64,000 nt of DNA from Polaribacter sp. SA4-12. Its GTDB lineage: Bacteria; Bacteroidota; Bacteroidia; Flavobacteriales; Flavobacteriaceae. The position numbers and the translations under genes were made by a program. Below the pieces are notes generated by a model. That model did no database searches. It was not told the origin of the DNA and saw only the letters and a list, made by a program, of their open reading frames with translations. Every line of letters begins with the position of its first letter. Position 1 is the stretch's first letter. Of this stretch, positions 51,616-62,622 are shown in pieces. The DNA lies in assembly GCF_002163675.1 (NCBI RefSeq), contig NZ_CP019334.1:1064001-1128000 (forward strand), given 5' to 3'.

Positions 51616-52446
51616 ATGATTAATTATGTAAAAGAAACGAATGTATTTGGGGGAATACATCGTTTTAAATTGCATATTTCTACCCGTTTTCTTGTTCTAT
51701 TCTTTCTTATTTGTATAGCATTTGAGTCAACTTACGCTCAAAATAATAGAACTATTTATGATGTACAGACTTTAAAATTAGATAAATCTACTTCCGATAA
51801 ACTAGTCTCTTTTAAAGTTATACAACCCTTTTTAAATAGTATTGCAGATTTAAGACAACATGTTTTAGAGAATCTAGAAGATTATCCAATGGAGCAAAAA
51901 GCCATTGAAACCAGTAGAGATAAAAAACACGAAGCGCATAAGAGATGGGAAAGATATATGCGTAAACTACCTGTTTATGTCTATATGGTAAATGATATAA
52001 ACGACTTTATTTCTGTTGAAACGCAACTAAATAAAAAAATTACTATTTGTAAAAAGTTTAATGATGAAATTATCATTAAAGTAAAAAACAAAAATAATTA
52101 TAGAATTAATGGGGAGTTAGAGTTATTGCCTAATTCATTAATTAATTACCCATATAATGATAGAGAAGTTATTCAACTATCTAAAACACATTCAGAATCT
52201 TTTTTTAATTACATTAATGCAGGTAGAGCTACTTTTTCTTTACCAGCTAATGCTGAAATTAGCATTAAAATGCCAATCGTATATAATTGTGATGGCAAAA
52301 ATGGCGAAACATACGATTTAAAAGATAAGGTTGAAATTGAACATAAAATAAACCTTAGCGGATATTTTTTTAACAAAAATAAAAAAGAATTATATAGGGT
52401 TACCTCTACAAAAATGGTTTCATCTATTATAAATATCATCAAATAA
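51616..52446 (+). CDS. Secreted protein of unknown function, 276 aa, partner of the adhesin
   Basis: An N-terminal extension (MINYVKETNVFGGIHRFKLHIS) precedes a hydrophobic segment TRFLVLFFLICIAFESTYAQ, which ends in a signal-peptidase-like AQ site. The mature part is hydrophilic with a central beta-rich block (KKITICKKFNDEIIIKVKNKNNYRINGELELLP) and no known motif. The adhesin starts 12 bases downstream, so they are probably exported together. A role as a chaperone or anchor for it is inference only. An earlier ATG at 51602 is out of frame. Confidence 0.6.
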   Translation: MINYVKETNVFGGIHRFKLHISTRFLVLFFLICIAFESTYAQNNRTIYDVQTLKLDKSTSDKLVSFKVIQPFLNSIADLRQHVLENLEDYPMEQKAIETSRDKKHEAHKRWERYMRKLPVYVYMVNDINDFISVETQLNKKITICKKFNDEIIIKVKNKNNYRINGELELLPNSLINYPYNDREVIQLSKTHSESFFNYINAGRATFSLPANAEISIKMPIVYNCDGKNGETYDLKDKVEIEHKINLSGYFFNKNKKELYRVTSTKMVSSIINIIK

Positions 52447-52457
52447 AAGCTTTTTAA

Positions 52458-55400
52458 ATGAAAACAATTACTTTCAAAAACATATTACTGCTACTTACAT
52501 TTTCTTTTGTATTAGCTTTAAACAGTAGCGCACAAACTAATATTGCTGGTGTTGTAAACACATATAAAACAGTTTCTGCTATTAGTGGTGTAAACATCAC
52601 ATTAGGAGATGCAACTGGTTTGGCTATAGATGACCCTGTAATGATTATTCAAATGACAGGAATAAGTGGTGGTGGTAATACTGGTGGAACAGACAATGGT
52701 GCAGGTAATTTTCATATTGCTACAATTACAGGTGTTTTTGGTTCTGGTATTACAATAGATAAACCTGTTGTAAAAACTTTTACCCCTTCTACAGAAAAAG
52801 TTCAATTAGTAAGAATTGCCAGATATACAAATGATGTAAATGTTCTTGGTAATGTAACTGCGCAACCTTGGGACGGAAGTACTGGAGGAGTTATTTTTAT
52901 TGATGCATGCCAAAACAACATTACATTAAATGCAGATATTAGTGCAAGTGGTGCTGGTTTTTTTGGAAGAAACACCAATGGAAACGAAACTTCTACGTTT
53001 TGTGGACAAGCACTATCTTTTTTAAATACACCTGAGGAAAACTGGGGTACAAACCCAGCTTATTATGGAAATAACTATCCAAACTTTGTAGCCAATTCAG
53101 GAGGTACTGGTAGAGGTGGTCATGGTGGTTGCGACGATACTCAAGGATCACCAGATGGTGGTGCTGGTGTTGGTGGTGATGGAGCAAATTCAACTTCAGC
53201 AATACTTAGTTCTGGTGGTGGTGGTGGTGGTTACGGTGGTGGTGGTACTGGTGGTGGTAATGGTACCTCTGTTGGTGGTTTTGACGCAACAGCTACTGCA
53301 AACATTTTTGATACTGCTAATAACTTACGTTTTTTTATGGGAGCTACTGGTGGTTCTGAAGCAGAATGGGCTCCAGCAACTGGTAATGGAGGTGGAATTG
53401 TTATAATTTTAGCTGATAATATTACTACAGGCGGAGCAAATAGAGACATTCTTAGTGATGGTGATGCTGGGCCAAATACAGGTACTTTTACTTATGGAAG
53501 TTTTGGGTCTAGAGTTACTGGAGGTGCTGGAGGTGCTGGGTATATAGCTATAAAAGCAAATATCATTAATTCGACTGTAAGAGCCTATGCAAGAGGTGGT
53601 ACAGCAACTGTACAAACTGCCCCAGCTTCACCAACATTTATAGAATATGGTGGTCCTGGTGGTGGTGGTTTTATCATCAGTACAGTGCCAATAACAACTA
53701 AATTAGTTACAAAAGGAGCAATTACAGCAGGTAACGGTGCTAAAGCAGCTGCAGATGGTAAAATTGTTGTAGATAGTAATATTGGTACTGTTTTAAGTTT
53801 GTTATGTGCTGGTGATGCCTGTGATGCAGTAGCTACAGGTAACCCAGATAGAGATAATGATGGTATTTCTGATACTTGTGATTTAGATAATGATAATGAC
53901 GGTATTTTAGATACTATAGAAAGTGGTGGATTTGATCCTTATGGAGACGAAGATGGTGATGGAACTCTAAACTATTTAGATAATTCTGATCTTACTCCTG
54001 TAGATGGTGACCAAGGGTTAACAAATTACACAGATTCTAATGGAGATGGTATTCCTGATGTATATGATGCAGATGGAGATGGTGTACCTAATCATTTAGA
54101 TTTAGATTCAGACAACGATGGTTTAGCAGATGTTATAGAATCTGGTGGGCAAGATATAAATAGAGATGGTTTAGCAGATGGAGCTTCAGGGCCAACAGGT
54201 GTACCAAGTTCTTCTGGCGCAGGTATCACACCAGCTTCATCAGATGGAGATACGCTGCCAAACTATTTAGATATAGATTCAGATAATGATGGTATTCCAG
54301 ATAACATAGAAGGGCAACCTACAAGTGGCTACATACCACCAAGTCTACAAAATGGAGGTATATTTATAGACTCCAATGGTAATGGAGTTGATGATGCTTT
54401 TGAATTTTCTGGTATTATCGGTTTTACCCCAACCAATACAGATGGCACAGACAACCCAGACTATTTAGATGCAGATTCAGATAACGACGGAATTGCAGAT
54501 ATCGTAGAAAATGGAGATACAGATAACGCAATAGTAGATGTAAATGCAGATGCTGATGGAGATGGTTTAAATGATATTTTTGACGATACAGACGATTCTG
54601 CAATTCAAGGAGCTACTGTAAATGACGGAATTAATCCACCAAGTAATCTCAATTTAGGAGATGATGACAATGATTTCTCATTAGGAGGTGATGTAGATTA
54701 TAGAGATAATCCATCTATTACAGATACAGATAACGATGGTATACCAGATTCTATAGATATAGATGATGATAATGATGGTATTTTAGATACAGAAGAAGGT
54801 TGTACACCTGCAACAGGTACATTTACAGAAAATTTATCTTTTACAACGGTAAGTGGTTCTGGTTTTACTTACAGCAGTAATAACATTACATATAATAACC
54901 CTGCATTTGGTCTCGGTTCAGATAATTTTGTAAATAGTACACATTCTCCTAATTTCTCAACCTATGGTGTAACTGGTGATTTCGAATTAGACTTTACTTT
55001 AGATGGCACCTATACAAATAATAATGATAGGGATGTTTATATTGGTATTAACGAAGCAGGTACAGAAGCAAGCATTGGTACTGCAGATGTGGATTATGCT
55101 TTTCGTATTAGAGCAAGTGGTACAGGAATTAGAGTTTACGAAAATGGAACGGATAGAGGAAGTTTGGGTATTACTGGAACAAGTGGTAATATTTTAACCA
55201 TAAGAAAAGTAAGTGCACAAATTACCTATTTAGTCAATGGAACGTTAGAATATACAAGTACTGTTGATGCTAATGGTTCAGATTATTATGTAGACAACTC
55301 ATTTTATGGACAATCGGATGAATTTGATTTAAATACTTTTAATGTTGAATTTAGTACAGTTATAGATGATTTAGACGGAGATGGTATTTCAAACTGTAGA

Positions 55401-58400
55401 GATTTAGATACAGATAATGATGGTATTCCAGACAATATAGAAGCACAATCTACAATTGGGTATATAACTCCTTCTGGAACAGATTCAGATAATGATGGTT
55501 TAGACGATGCTTACGATAGTACACCAAATGGTAATTCAGATGGAACAGGTTCTTTAGGATTAATTCCTCAAAATACAGATGGTACAGACAATGCAGATTA
55601 TAAAGATTTAGATTCAGATAATGATGGTCTTTTTGATGTAGCAGAATCTGGAAGCGGATTAGCACATACAGGTGGAGTTGTAGATGGCGCTCCTGCTGCT
55701 TTTGGTACAAACGGATTAATTAATTCTTTAGATAATGGAGACAATTATACTGATCCAAATGGTTCTTTTGATGAAACACAAACAGATAACTTTACAGATT
55801 CAGATGGAGATATAGGCACAGGGGGAGATGTAGATTACAGAGATATATTTGGTGTTGTAGATACAGATAACGATGGTATTGCAGATGCTGACGATTTGGA
55901 TGATGATAATGATGGTATACTAGATCTTATAGAAAATGGTAATTGTGATGTTTCATCTAAGGAAGAAATAGCTGTTCTTTACAGTGAAGACTTTGGTACT
56001 GGGACAGATAATAGAACAACAAATGCAAATGTTGTGAATCATTTGTATGATACAGCTGGATCAATTCCAGATGGTTCTTACGCAGTAGTTTCATCTCTTG
56101 ATTCAGGATTACAATATTATAATCGAACAGATACTAACGGAGATAAAGATGCAAACATAGATCAATTTTCAGATCCTAATGTTGGAGGTTCTTCTAATGG
56201 TAGGTATTTAGCAATTAACATGATAAATACGGCTCCAACAGAGTTTTTCCGTCAATCGTTATCAAATTTAATTATTGGTGCAGATTATAGATATCGATTA
56301 GATATGGCGGGTTTATGTGATGGATGTCCAGATAAGCCTGAATTTTTGTTAGAAATCCAGCCTAGTGGTGGAGGAACTGCTTTACAAACAATTTCTTCGA
56401 CTACTTTAGCCCCTGTTGTTGGAAATGATGATAATTGGAGAAGAGTAGTGTTAAATTTTACAGCAACTACTAATAGTATTGATATTGTTATTATAAATGA
56501 ACAACCTGCTGGTGGACAGGGTAATGATGTAGGAATAGATAATATTGTATTTGGTGTACTACAATGTCCATCATCTGTAATTGACCCTGATGGAGATGGT
56601 ATTATAAACTCATTAGATTTAGATTCAGATAACGATGGTATTCCAGATGTTATAGAATCTGGAGGTACAGATGCAAATAGAGATGGTAGAGCAGATGATC
56701 CAGTAGGTACTGCACCAACTACTAATGGTATACCAAGTTCTGCAGGTACTGGTAATACACCAACAGATACAGATGGTTCTGTTACAGAAGATCTTCCAGA
56801 CTTTTTAGACATAGATGCAGATAACGATGGAATTCCAGACAATATAGAAGGACAAACCACAAGTGGCTGGGTGGCACCAAGTGGTATAGGTTCTGGAGTT
56901 GGAGGAATTACAGATTTAAATAATAATGGTGTAGATGATAATTACGAAACAGGTGCACTTGTTGGTTTAGATCCTACAAATACAGATAATGCAGATAACC
57001 CAGATTATAAAGACACAGATTCAGATAATGATGGAATTACAGATATTAATGAAAATGGAGATGGAAATACTTTGGCAAATACAGATTTAGACGGAGATGG
57101 TTTAGATGATAATTTTGATGACACAGACGATTCTGCTACAAATGGCTCTACAGTAAACGACAATCATAACCCACCAGCTCCAGGAAATTTAGGAGATGAC
57201 GACAATGATTTCTCAAACGGAGGAAACGTAGATTATAGAGATGTACCAGGAACAGATACTGACAACGATGGAATTCTTGATGTAAACGATTTAGATGATG
57301 ATAATGATGGTATTTTAGATGTGGATGAAGGGCACACACCAGAAAGTACTACGTGTACAACAGTTAACACACCCGTAGCTGGTGTAGGTGGCAGTAATGT
57401 ACAATCAGGGCATGCAATAGCTCCATTTACGGAAATCAATGACGGTGTTGCGATAGATAATGAAGGTTTAGCAATGAATAATCTGGCTCACTATGCTGTA
57501 ATTGACTTAGGTAGTTTAAGAGAATCATCTAGTACAGTTCGTTTCAATTGGTGGCAAAATGTCTCTGCAAATGTCAACCAGCAAACCATAACACAAGTCG
57601 CAACAAGCACCACTAACACACCTGGTACAAATCCTTTAGTTATCAATTACCAAGGTTTTGGTACGAGCGGATCTTTTATTTACACATTAAATGCACCTAC
57701 TCAGTATTTATTAATAGATATGACAGTTAGAAATTCAAGTAGAATTGAAATAACAGAGGTTACAGTAGAGTCAAATTGTGTAACTACTGAAACAACTACA
57801 GATTCAGATGGAGATGGTATACCAAATCACTTAGATATAGATTCAGATAACGATGGTATTCCAGATGTTATAGAATCTGGAGGTACAGATGCAGATAGAG
57901 ATGGTAGAGCAGATGGTACAGTAGGTACTTCTGGTAATACATTAGGTGTTCCAAGTTCTACTACTGGTGGTACAGGAAATACACCAACCAATTCAGATTT
58001 TGATACCATACCAGATTATTTAGATATCGATGCAGATAATGATGGTATTCCAGATAATATAGAAGGACAACCTTCTAAAACCTATGTAGCACCAAGTGGT
58101 GTTGGTTCTGGAGTTGGCGGAATTACAGATGACAATAATAATGGTTTAGATGATAATTATGAAACAGGTGGTTTTGTAGGTATAAACCCAGAAAATACAG
58201 ACGGTACAGACAACCCAGACTATACAGATTTAGATTCTGATAATGATTTTATAGATGATATTTCAGAAAACGGAAATGTAAATAATGTAACCTCTGGTGT
58301 AGATACAGATGGAGATGGTTTAGATGATAATTTTGATGATAATGACGATTCTGGTATTGCAGGAGCTACCGTAAATGATAATCATAATCCACCAGCACCT

Positions 58401-60857
58401 GGTAATTTAGGCGATGTTGATAATGATTTTAACTCAATTGGAGATTTAGATTATAGAGATACTGGAGCCAATGGTTTACCAATCATTACACAAGTATATC
58501 AATTTGGTGATGAAAAATGGATAGAAATAACAAATATTAGTACCACTGCTAGTGTAAATCCAAATTTAATTAATATTCAGTTATATAAAGATAAAACAGG
58601 AGACCAAACAGGCGAAGTTCCAAATGCATTATATACTGTAGTAACAACCCTTGCTCCTGGTAAATCTGTATTGTTTAAAAATTCTGCAAATCTCATCACT
58701 AATTTAGGGGCAAATGCCACTGTAGTAGTAGATGATAATTTAACAGAAATTTCTGGAGGGAATGATATTATTACGTTATCATCAAAAATTAATTCTAATT
58801 CTTACAAGTTTAGATATGATGAAATTACCAGCGTTACAGATAAAACCTCTTTTGTAAGAATAGACGAAACTCTAACAGGAAATAAGAACTATACACCATC
58901 AGAATGGGTAGTTTTTGTAGACGATGCTCTAGATCCATACAGATTATTAGGAGCAGGAGGTACTGAAAGACATCCTCATGACCCACTTATTTCTGAAATT
59001 ATAAGTTCTAATACAGACGCAAATACAATGTTAGGTTTGCACAGAGTAGATATTACAACTAGAACAGGTTCTGCTTGGTCTAATGGTTTCCCTGACCGTT
59101 CACGTTTTGTAGTGATAGATGAAGATTATGACCATTCTACAGCAAGATTAAGTGCCAGAAAACTAGAAATAGACAACAATAGTAAATTAGTTGTTACTAA
59201 TAATCTATTGGTTGTTACTAATGATGTAAACTTAACCAATGCTAATGATGAAATTCGTTTGGTAGGTACCTCACAATTAGTACAAACTCATACAGATGCT
59301 ACGAAGGTATCTGGACTTGGAAAACTTTTAGTAGATCAAAACTCTACAGTACCAAGTTTTTATAGATATAATTACATGAGTTCGCCTGTTACTTCTAACG
59401 GTACAACATATAGCTTAGAAACTGTTTTTAAAGATGGTACAACCCCTTTAGCTGCTTCAAATACTATTCAAGACATTACTTTTGTAGGTGGTTATGATGG
59501 TAATCATAATACAAATCCTATTTCTTTAGCTAGCTATTGGATTTATACCTATTCACCTTCTACTGATGGTCGTTCTAATTGGGCACAAAGGTCTGAAACA
59601 GGAACTATTGCTGCAGGAGATGGATTTATATTTAAAGGTCCGGGTGTTGCACAAAATTATACATTTACTGGAATCCCTAATGATGGTAATCTTGATGCTT
59701 CTAACATTGGTGCAGGACAATCTTATTTAGTAGGAAATCCTTTTTCTTCTGCTATAAGTGTTAAAAAATTTATAGAAGATAATGACAGCTCATTAACAGG
59801 AACACTTTATTTTTGGCAACATGCTTCTGAAGTAAATTCCCAAGCAGGTACTTCTACAGGACATAATTTTGCAGGATATATTGGTGGGTATGCTACTAGA
59901 ACTATTGATTTAGGTGTTGCGGCAAATGCTTATACTGTAAATCAAAGTAATGGAACTAGTGGTACAGGAACAGGTCATACGTATGATGCTCCAGGGCTCT
60001 ATATTCCTATCGGTCAAGGTTTCTTTATAGAAGGTGATGCAACCGGAGGTGCTGTTGTATTTAACAATAGTCAAAGAGAATTTATTGATGAAGCGGCAGG
60101 CGTTTCTGTATTCTTTAAAGGAGAAGAAACTGCTTCTAAAAATACCGGAAATTATGAAAACACTGTACCAATCATTAAATTAGGTATGGATTACTTAAAC
60201 GAGCAAGCAATAAGTATTCACCGTCAAATCGGAATCTCGTTTAATCCTAACAATACTTTTGAGTATGAAAAAGGATATGATGCAGGTATCTATGACATAA
60301 GTACCACTGACTTTTATTGGAAATTTCCAACTGATGACACTAAATATGTAATCTCTGGTATACAAGATATAACTAGTGATTTAGAAGTACCGTTAGAAAT
60401 AACAATGGGATATTCTGGTGAGGTTTCAATTACTGTAGATGAAATAAAAAATGTAAGTGAAAACGTATATATTATAGATAAAACAACTGGTATCTTTTAT
60501 GAGATTATAAATACTAAAGCTGTATTAAATCTAAATGAAGGTGTATACACAGATAGATTTGTTTTAGGATTTAAACCCAACACCGCTTTATCTACAGATG
60601 ATATTATTGATAATGCATACACAAACGTTTATGCAGATAATAAAAATCATACGTTAGTGATCTCTAAAAATTTAGAAGTTGATATTACAAATGTTGAACT
60701 CTACAATATATTAGGTGAAAAAGTGAGTCTTTGGAAAATTAAAAAACAAAATAATTCTTACAAATTAGACATTAAAAAACAAATACCAACAGGTATTTAT
60801 ATAGTTAGACTAAACACTAGTAAAGGTGAAATTAATAAGAAAATCGTGATTGAATAA
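52458..60857 (+). CDS. Giant T9SS adhesin with thrombospondin type 3 superrepeats
   Basis: 2799 residues. Signal peptide (1-26); glycine-rich domain (about 210-330); then four superrepeats of DxDxDGxxD calcium-binding thrombospondin type 3 units (about 464-780, 970-1165, 1377-1627, 1783-2004). Three beta-sandwich, lectin-like domains separate them (about 784-967, 1167-1374, 1629-1777). A lamin-tail-like domain (about 2005-2170) and the module shared with the 34211 gene (about 2170-2715) follow, and a T9SS type A sorting domain ends the protein (PTGIYIVRLNTSKGEINKKIVIE). It is secreted and surface-bound, probably stiffened by calcium and used in adhesion. Confidence 0.9.
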   Translation: MKTITFKNILLLLTFSFVLALNSSAQTNIAGVVNTYKTVSAISGVNITLGDATGLAIDDPVMIIQMTGISGGGNTGGTDNGAGNFHIATITGVFGSGITIDKPVVKTFTPSTEKVQLVRIARYTNDVNVLGNVTAQPWDGSTGGVIFIDACQNNITLNADISASGAGFFGRNTNGNETSTFCGQALSFLNTPEENWGTNPAYYGNNYPNFVANSGGTGRGGHGGCDDTQGSPDGGAGVGGDGANSTSAILSSGGGGGGYGGGGTGGGNGTSVGGFDATATANIFDTANNLRFFMGATGGSEAEWAPATGNGGGIVIILADNITTGGANRDILSDGDAGPNTGTFTYGSFGSRVTGGAGGAGYIAIKANIINSTVRAYARGGTATVQTAPASPTFIEYGGPGGGGFIISTVPITTKLVTKGAITAGNGAKAAADGKIVVDSNIGTVLSLLCAGDACDAVATGNPDRDNDGISDTCDLDNDNDGILDTIESGGFDPYGDEDGDGTLNYLDNSDLTPVDGDQGLTNYTDSNGDGIPDVYDADGDGVPNHLDLDSDNDGLADVIESGGQDINRDGLADGASGPTGVPSSSGAGITPASSDGDTLPNYLDIDSDNDGIPDNIEGQPTSGYIPPSLQNGGIFIDSNGNGVDDAFEFSGIIGFTPTNTDGTDNPDYLDADSDNDGIADIVENGDTDNAIVDVNADADGDGLNDIFDDTDDSAIQGATVNDGINPPSNLNLGDDDNDFSLGGDVDYRDNPSITDTDNDGIPDSIDIDDDNDGILDTEEGCTPATGTFTENLSFTTVSGSGFTYSSNNITYNNPAFGLGSDNFVNSTHSPNFSTYGVTGDFELDFTLDGTYTNNNDRDVYIGINEAGTEASIGTADVDYAFRIRASGTGIRVYENGTDRGSLGITGTSGNILTIRKVSAQITYLVNGTLEYTSTVDANGSDYYVDNSFYGQSDEFDLNTFNVEFSTVIDDLDGDGISNCRDLDTDNDGIPDNIEAQSTIGYITPSGTDSDNDGLDDAYDSTPNGNSDGTGSLGLIPQNTDGTDNADYKDLDSDNDGLFDVAESGSGLAHTGGVVDGAPAAFGTNGLINSLDNGDNYTDPNGSFDETQTDNFTDSDGDIGTGGDVDYRDIFGVVDTDNDGIADADDLDDDNDGILDLIENGNCDVSSKEEIAVLYSEDFGTGTDNRTTNANVVNHLYDTAGSIPDGSYAVVSSLDSGLQYYNRTDTNGDKDANIDQFSDPNVGGSSNGRYLAINMINTAPTEFFRQSLSNLIIGADYRYRLDMAGLCDGCPDKPEFLLEIQPSGGGTALQTISSTTLAPVVGNDDNWRRVVLNFTATTNSIDIVIINEQPAGGQGNDVGIDNIVFGVLQCPSSVIDPDGDGIINSLDLDSDNDGIPDVIESGGTDANRDGRADDPVGTAPTTNGIPSSAGTGNTPTDTDGSVTEDLPDFLDIDADNDGIPDNIEGQTTSGWVAPSGIGSGVGGITDLNNNGVDDNYETGALVGLDPTNTDNADNPDYKDTDSDNDGITDINENGDGNTLANTDLDGDGLDDNFDDTDDSATNGSTVNDNHNPPAPGNLGDDDNDFSNGGNVDYRDVPGTDTDNDGILDVNDLDDDNDGILDVDEGHTPESTTCTTVNTPVAGVGGSNVQSGHAIAPFTEINDGVAIDNEGLAMNNLAHYAVIDLGSLRESSSTVRFNWWQNVSANVNQQTITQVATSTTNTPGTNPLVINYQGFGTSGSFIYTLNAPTQYLLIDMTVRNSSRIEITEVTVESNCVTTETTTDSDGDGIPNHLDIDSDNDGIPDVIESGGTDADRDGRADGTVGTSGNTLGVPSSTTGGTGNTPTNSDFDTIPDYLDIDADNDGIPDNIEGQPSKTYVAPSGVGSGVGGITDDNNNGLDDNYETGGFVGINPENTDGTDNPDYTDLDSDNDFIDDISENGNVNNVTSGVDTDGDGLDDNFDDNDDSGIAGATVNDNHNPPAPGNLGDVDNDFNSIGDLDYRDTGANGLPIITQVYQFGDEKWIEITNISTTASVNPNLINIQLYKDKTGDQTGEVPNALYTVVTTLAPGKSVLFKNSANLITNLGANATVVVDDNLTEISGGNDIITLSSKINSNSYKFRYDEITSVTDKTSFVRIDETLTGNKNYTPSEWVVFVDDALDPYRLLGAGGTERHPHDPLISEIISSNTDANTMLGLHRVDITTRTGSAWSNGFPDRSRFVVIDEDYDHSTARLSARKLEIDNNSKLVVTNNLLVVTNDVNLTNANDEIRLVGTSQLVQTHTDATKVSGLGKLLVDQNSTVPSFYRYNYMSSPVTSNGTTYSLETVFKDGTTPLAASNTIQDITFVGGYDGNHNTNPISLASYWIYTYSPSTDGRSNWAQRSETGTIAAGDGFIFKGPGVAQNYTFTGIPNDGNLDASNIGAGQSYLVGNPFSSAISVKKFIEDNDSSLTGTLYFWQHASEVNSQAGTSTGHNFAGYIGGYATRTIDLGVAANAYTVNQSNGTSGTGTGHTYDAPGLYIPIGQGFFIEGDATGGAVVFNNSQREFIDEAAGVSVFFKGEETASKNTGNYENTVPIIKLGMDYLNEQAISIHRQIGISFNPNNTFEYEKGYDAGIYDISTTDFYWKFPTDDTKYVISGIQDITSDLEVPLEITMGYSGEVSITVDEIKNVSENVYIIDKTTGIFYEIINTKAVLNLNEGVYTDRFVLGFKPNTALSTDDIIDNAYTNVYADNKNHTLVISKNLEVDITNVELYNILGEKVSLWKIKKQNNSYKLDIKKQIPTGIYIVRLNTSKGEINKKIVIE

Positions 60858-61044
60858 TAAGATAGTTTATAGAAAAGGTTAATATGAGTTTTACAAAAAC
60901 ATTTTAGCTCTAACAATAATTTTCAGATTGCCCCCCAGCTATATGAAACCCTTTTCTATTTAATTTTAATATCTTTTAGTAAAAACAAAATGTTAATTAT
61001 CAAATTCAAAAGAAATAGATAATTTTATTTATAAGAATTATAAA

Positions 61045-61197
61045 ATGGCTTTAATACAAATAGTTCCACCACCTGCACCACCTCCCCCGCCACCAGGACT
61101 CCCAATTGATAATGGAATAATAATACTCTTTATAGTAGCAATACTGTATGGTTCTTTTATTATTATCAACAATATTAAAAGTAAAACACAATATTAA
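61045..61197 (+). CDS. Proline-rich single-pass peptide, 50 aa
   Basis: The product starts MALIQIVPPPAPPPPPPGLP, continues IDNG, then a membrane segment IIILFIVAILYGSFIIINN and a short basic tail. The PPPGLPIDNG-plus-helix layout resembles small flavobacterial proteins I know from beside surface-protein genes. It lies 188 bases after the adhesin and ends just before a terminator. Coding is supported by the stop position and the clean pattern. The function is unknown. Confidence 0.65.
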   Translation: MALIQIVPPPAPPPPPPGLPIDNGIIILFIVAILYGSFIIINNIKSKTQY

Positions 61198-61204
61198 AGA
61201 ATTT

Positions 61205-61234
61205 ACCCCATCAAATTTAAAGTGATGGGGTTTT
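61205..61234 (+). terminator. Rho-independent terminator
   Basis: CCCCATCA (61206-61213) pairs perfectly with TGATGGGG (61223-61230), then TTTT. It ends the adhesin/peptide region. Confidence 0.9.
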
Positions 61235-61381
61235 AAGTACAATGAAAATTGGTTTTATAATAAATTCCTAATTTGAATACATTTCCTTTCCTTCTAAAAC
61301 TATACACCTAGGCTTCTTCTATCAAAAATTGGTGCTTTATTAAAAACAATCCAAAATTCAGTATACATAAAGCAGATTTCG

Positions 61382-61389
61382 TATCTTTG
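61382..61389 (+). promoter_or_regulatory. Promoter -7 element that rules out an upstream start
   Basis: TATCTTTG contains the TTG that would otherwise be the first start of the methyltransferase frame, so the start must be the ATG at 61411, 22 bases downstream. Confidence 0.65.
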
Positions 61390-61410
61390 CGCCCCATTCC
61401 AAAGAAAAAA

Positions 61411-62622
61411 ATGAGATTACATAGAAACTTAACTTTTGCGGTTATAGACAGCATTAGAGATATATTTAACGAAGGTGTTTACGCTGATAAAGCCGTAGAA
61501 AAAGCATTAAAACGTGATAAACGTTGGGGTGCAAGAGATCGAAAATTTGTTGCAGAAACCATATACGATATTGTACGTTGGAACAGGTTATATTCAGAAA
61601 TTGCTGAAGTAAAAGCTCCTTTTGATAGAGATAACATTTGGAGATTATTCTCTGTATGGTGTATTTTAAGAGGAATTCCATTACCAGATTGGAATCAAGT
61701 TGGTGATGTCCCAGAAAGAAAGATTAAAGGTCGTTTTGATGAATTGTCTAGAACTAGAAAATACAGAGAATCTATTCCTGATTGGATGGATGAAATGTGT
61801 GAAAAAGAATTAGGTGAAGAAATTTGGACGAAAGAAATTGCTGCTTTAAATGTACAAGCAAGTGTAATTTTAAGAACAAATACATTAAACATTTCTAGAG
61901 AAATTCTTCAGAAAAAATTACATGCAGAAAATGTAATTACAGAGTTTGTTCCTGATCATCCAGATGCATTGATATTACCAGAAAGAGCAAATGTATTTAA
62001 AACAGAAGCTTTTCATAATGGTTATTTTGAAGTACAAGACGCCTCTTCTCAATTAGTAGCAGCGTATTTAGATGTTAAACCTGGTATGAAAGTAGTAGAC
62101 ACTTGTGCTGGTGCTGGTGGTAAAACCTTACATTTATCTGCTTTAATGGAAAACAAAGGGCAAATTATTGCCATGGATATTTATGAAAGTAAACTTCGTA
62201 AACTTAAAGTTAGAGCCAAAAGAAACAAAGCACACAATATTGATATGCGTGTAATTGATTCTACAAAACCAATTAAAAAATTACACGGTAAAGCAGATAG
62301 AGTTTTAATTGATGCTCCTTGTTCTGGATTAGGTGTTATTCGTAGAAACCCAGATTCTAAATGGAAACTACAGCCAGAATTTATTGAGAATATAAAAAAA
62401 ATACAACAAGATGTTTTACAACAATATTCTAAAATGGTAAAACCAGGAGGAAAATTAGTGTATGCTACATGTTCAGTTTTACCCTCAGAAAATCAAGATC
62501 AAGTTAATCATTTCTTAACATCAGAATCAGGAAAAGATTTTACCTTTGTTTCAGACAAAAAAGTATTAGCACATATTTCTGGTTTCGACGGGTTTTACAT
62601 GGCACTTTTAGAAAGAAAATAA
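61411..62622 (+). CDS. RsmB/NOP-family RNA (cytosine-C5) methyltransferase
   Basis: 403 residues. SAM-binding motif I is VVDTCAGAGGKTLHLS; the two cysteine motifs are DAPCSGLGVIRRNPDSKWK and YATCSVLPSENQDQV, with the catalytic Cys in TCS. The N-terminal 150 residues are a NusB-like RNA-binding helical domain (KALKRDKRWGARDRKFVAETIYDIVRW). It methylates 16S rRNA or another RNA at a cytosine; the exact site (C967-type RsmB or another) is not certain. Confidence 0.9.
   Translation: MRLHRNLTFAVIDSIRDIFNEGVYADKAVEKALKRDKRWGARDRKFVAETIYDIVRWNRLYSEIAEVKAPFDRDNIWRLFSVWCILRGIPLPDWNQVGDVPERKIKGRFDELSRTRKYRESIPDWMDEMCEKELGEEIWTKEIAALNVQASVILRTNTLNISREILQKKLHAENVITEFVPDHPDALILPERANVFKTEAFHNGYFEVQDASSQLVAAYLDVKPGMKVVDTCAGAGGKTLHLSALMENKGQIIAMDIYESKLRKLKVRAKRNKAHNIDMRVIDSTKPIKKLHGKADRVLIDAPCSGLGVIRRNPDSKWKLQPEFIENIKKIQQDVLQQYSKMVKPGGKLVYATCSVLPSENQDQVNHFLTSESGKDFTFVSDKKVLAHISGFDGFYMALLERK

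Noticed and set aside
53116..53406. Val-rich 96-codon frame and its neighbours in the adhesin
   Set aside because: Out-of-frame reading of the glycine-rich GGT/GGTGGT repeat region.
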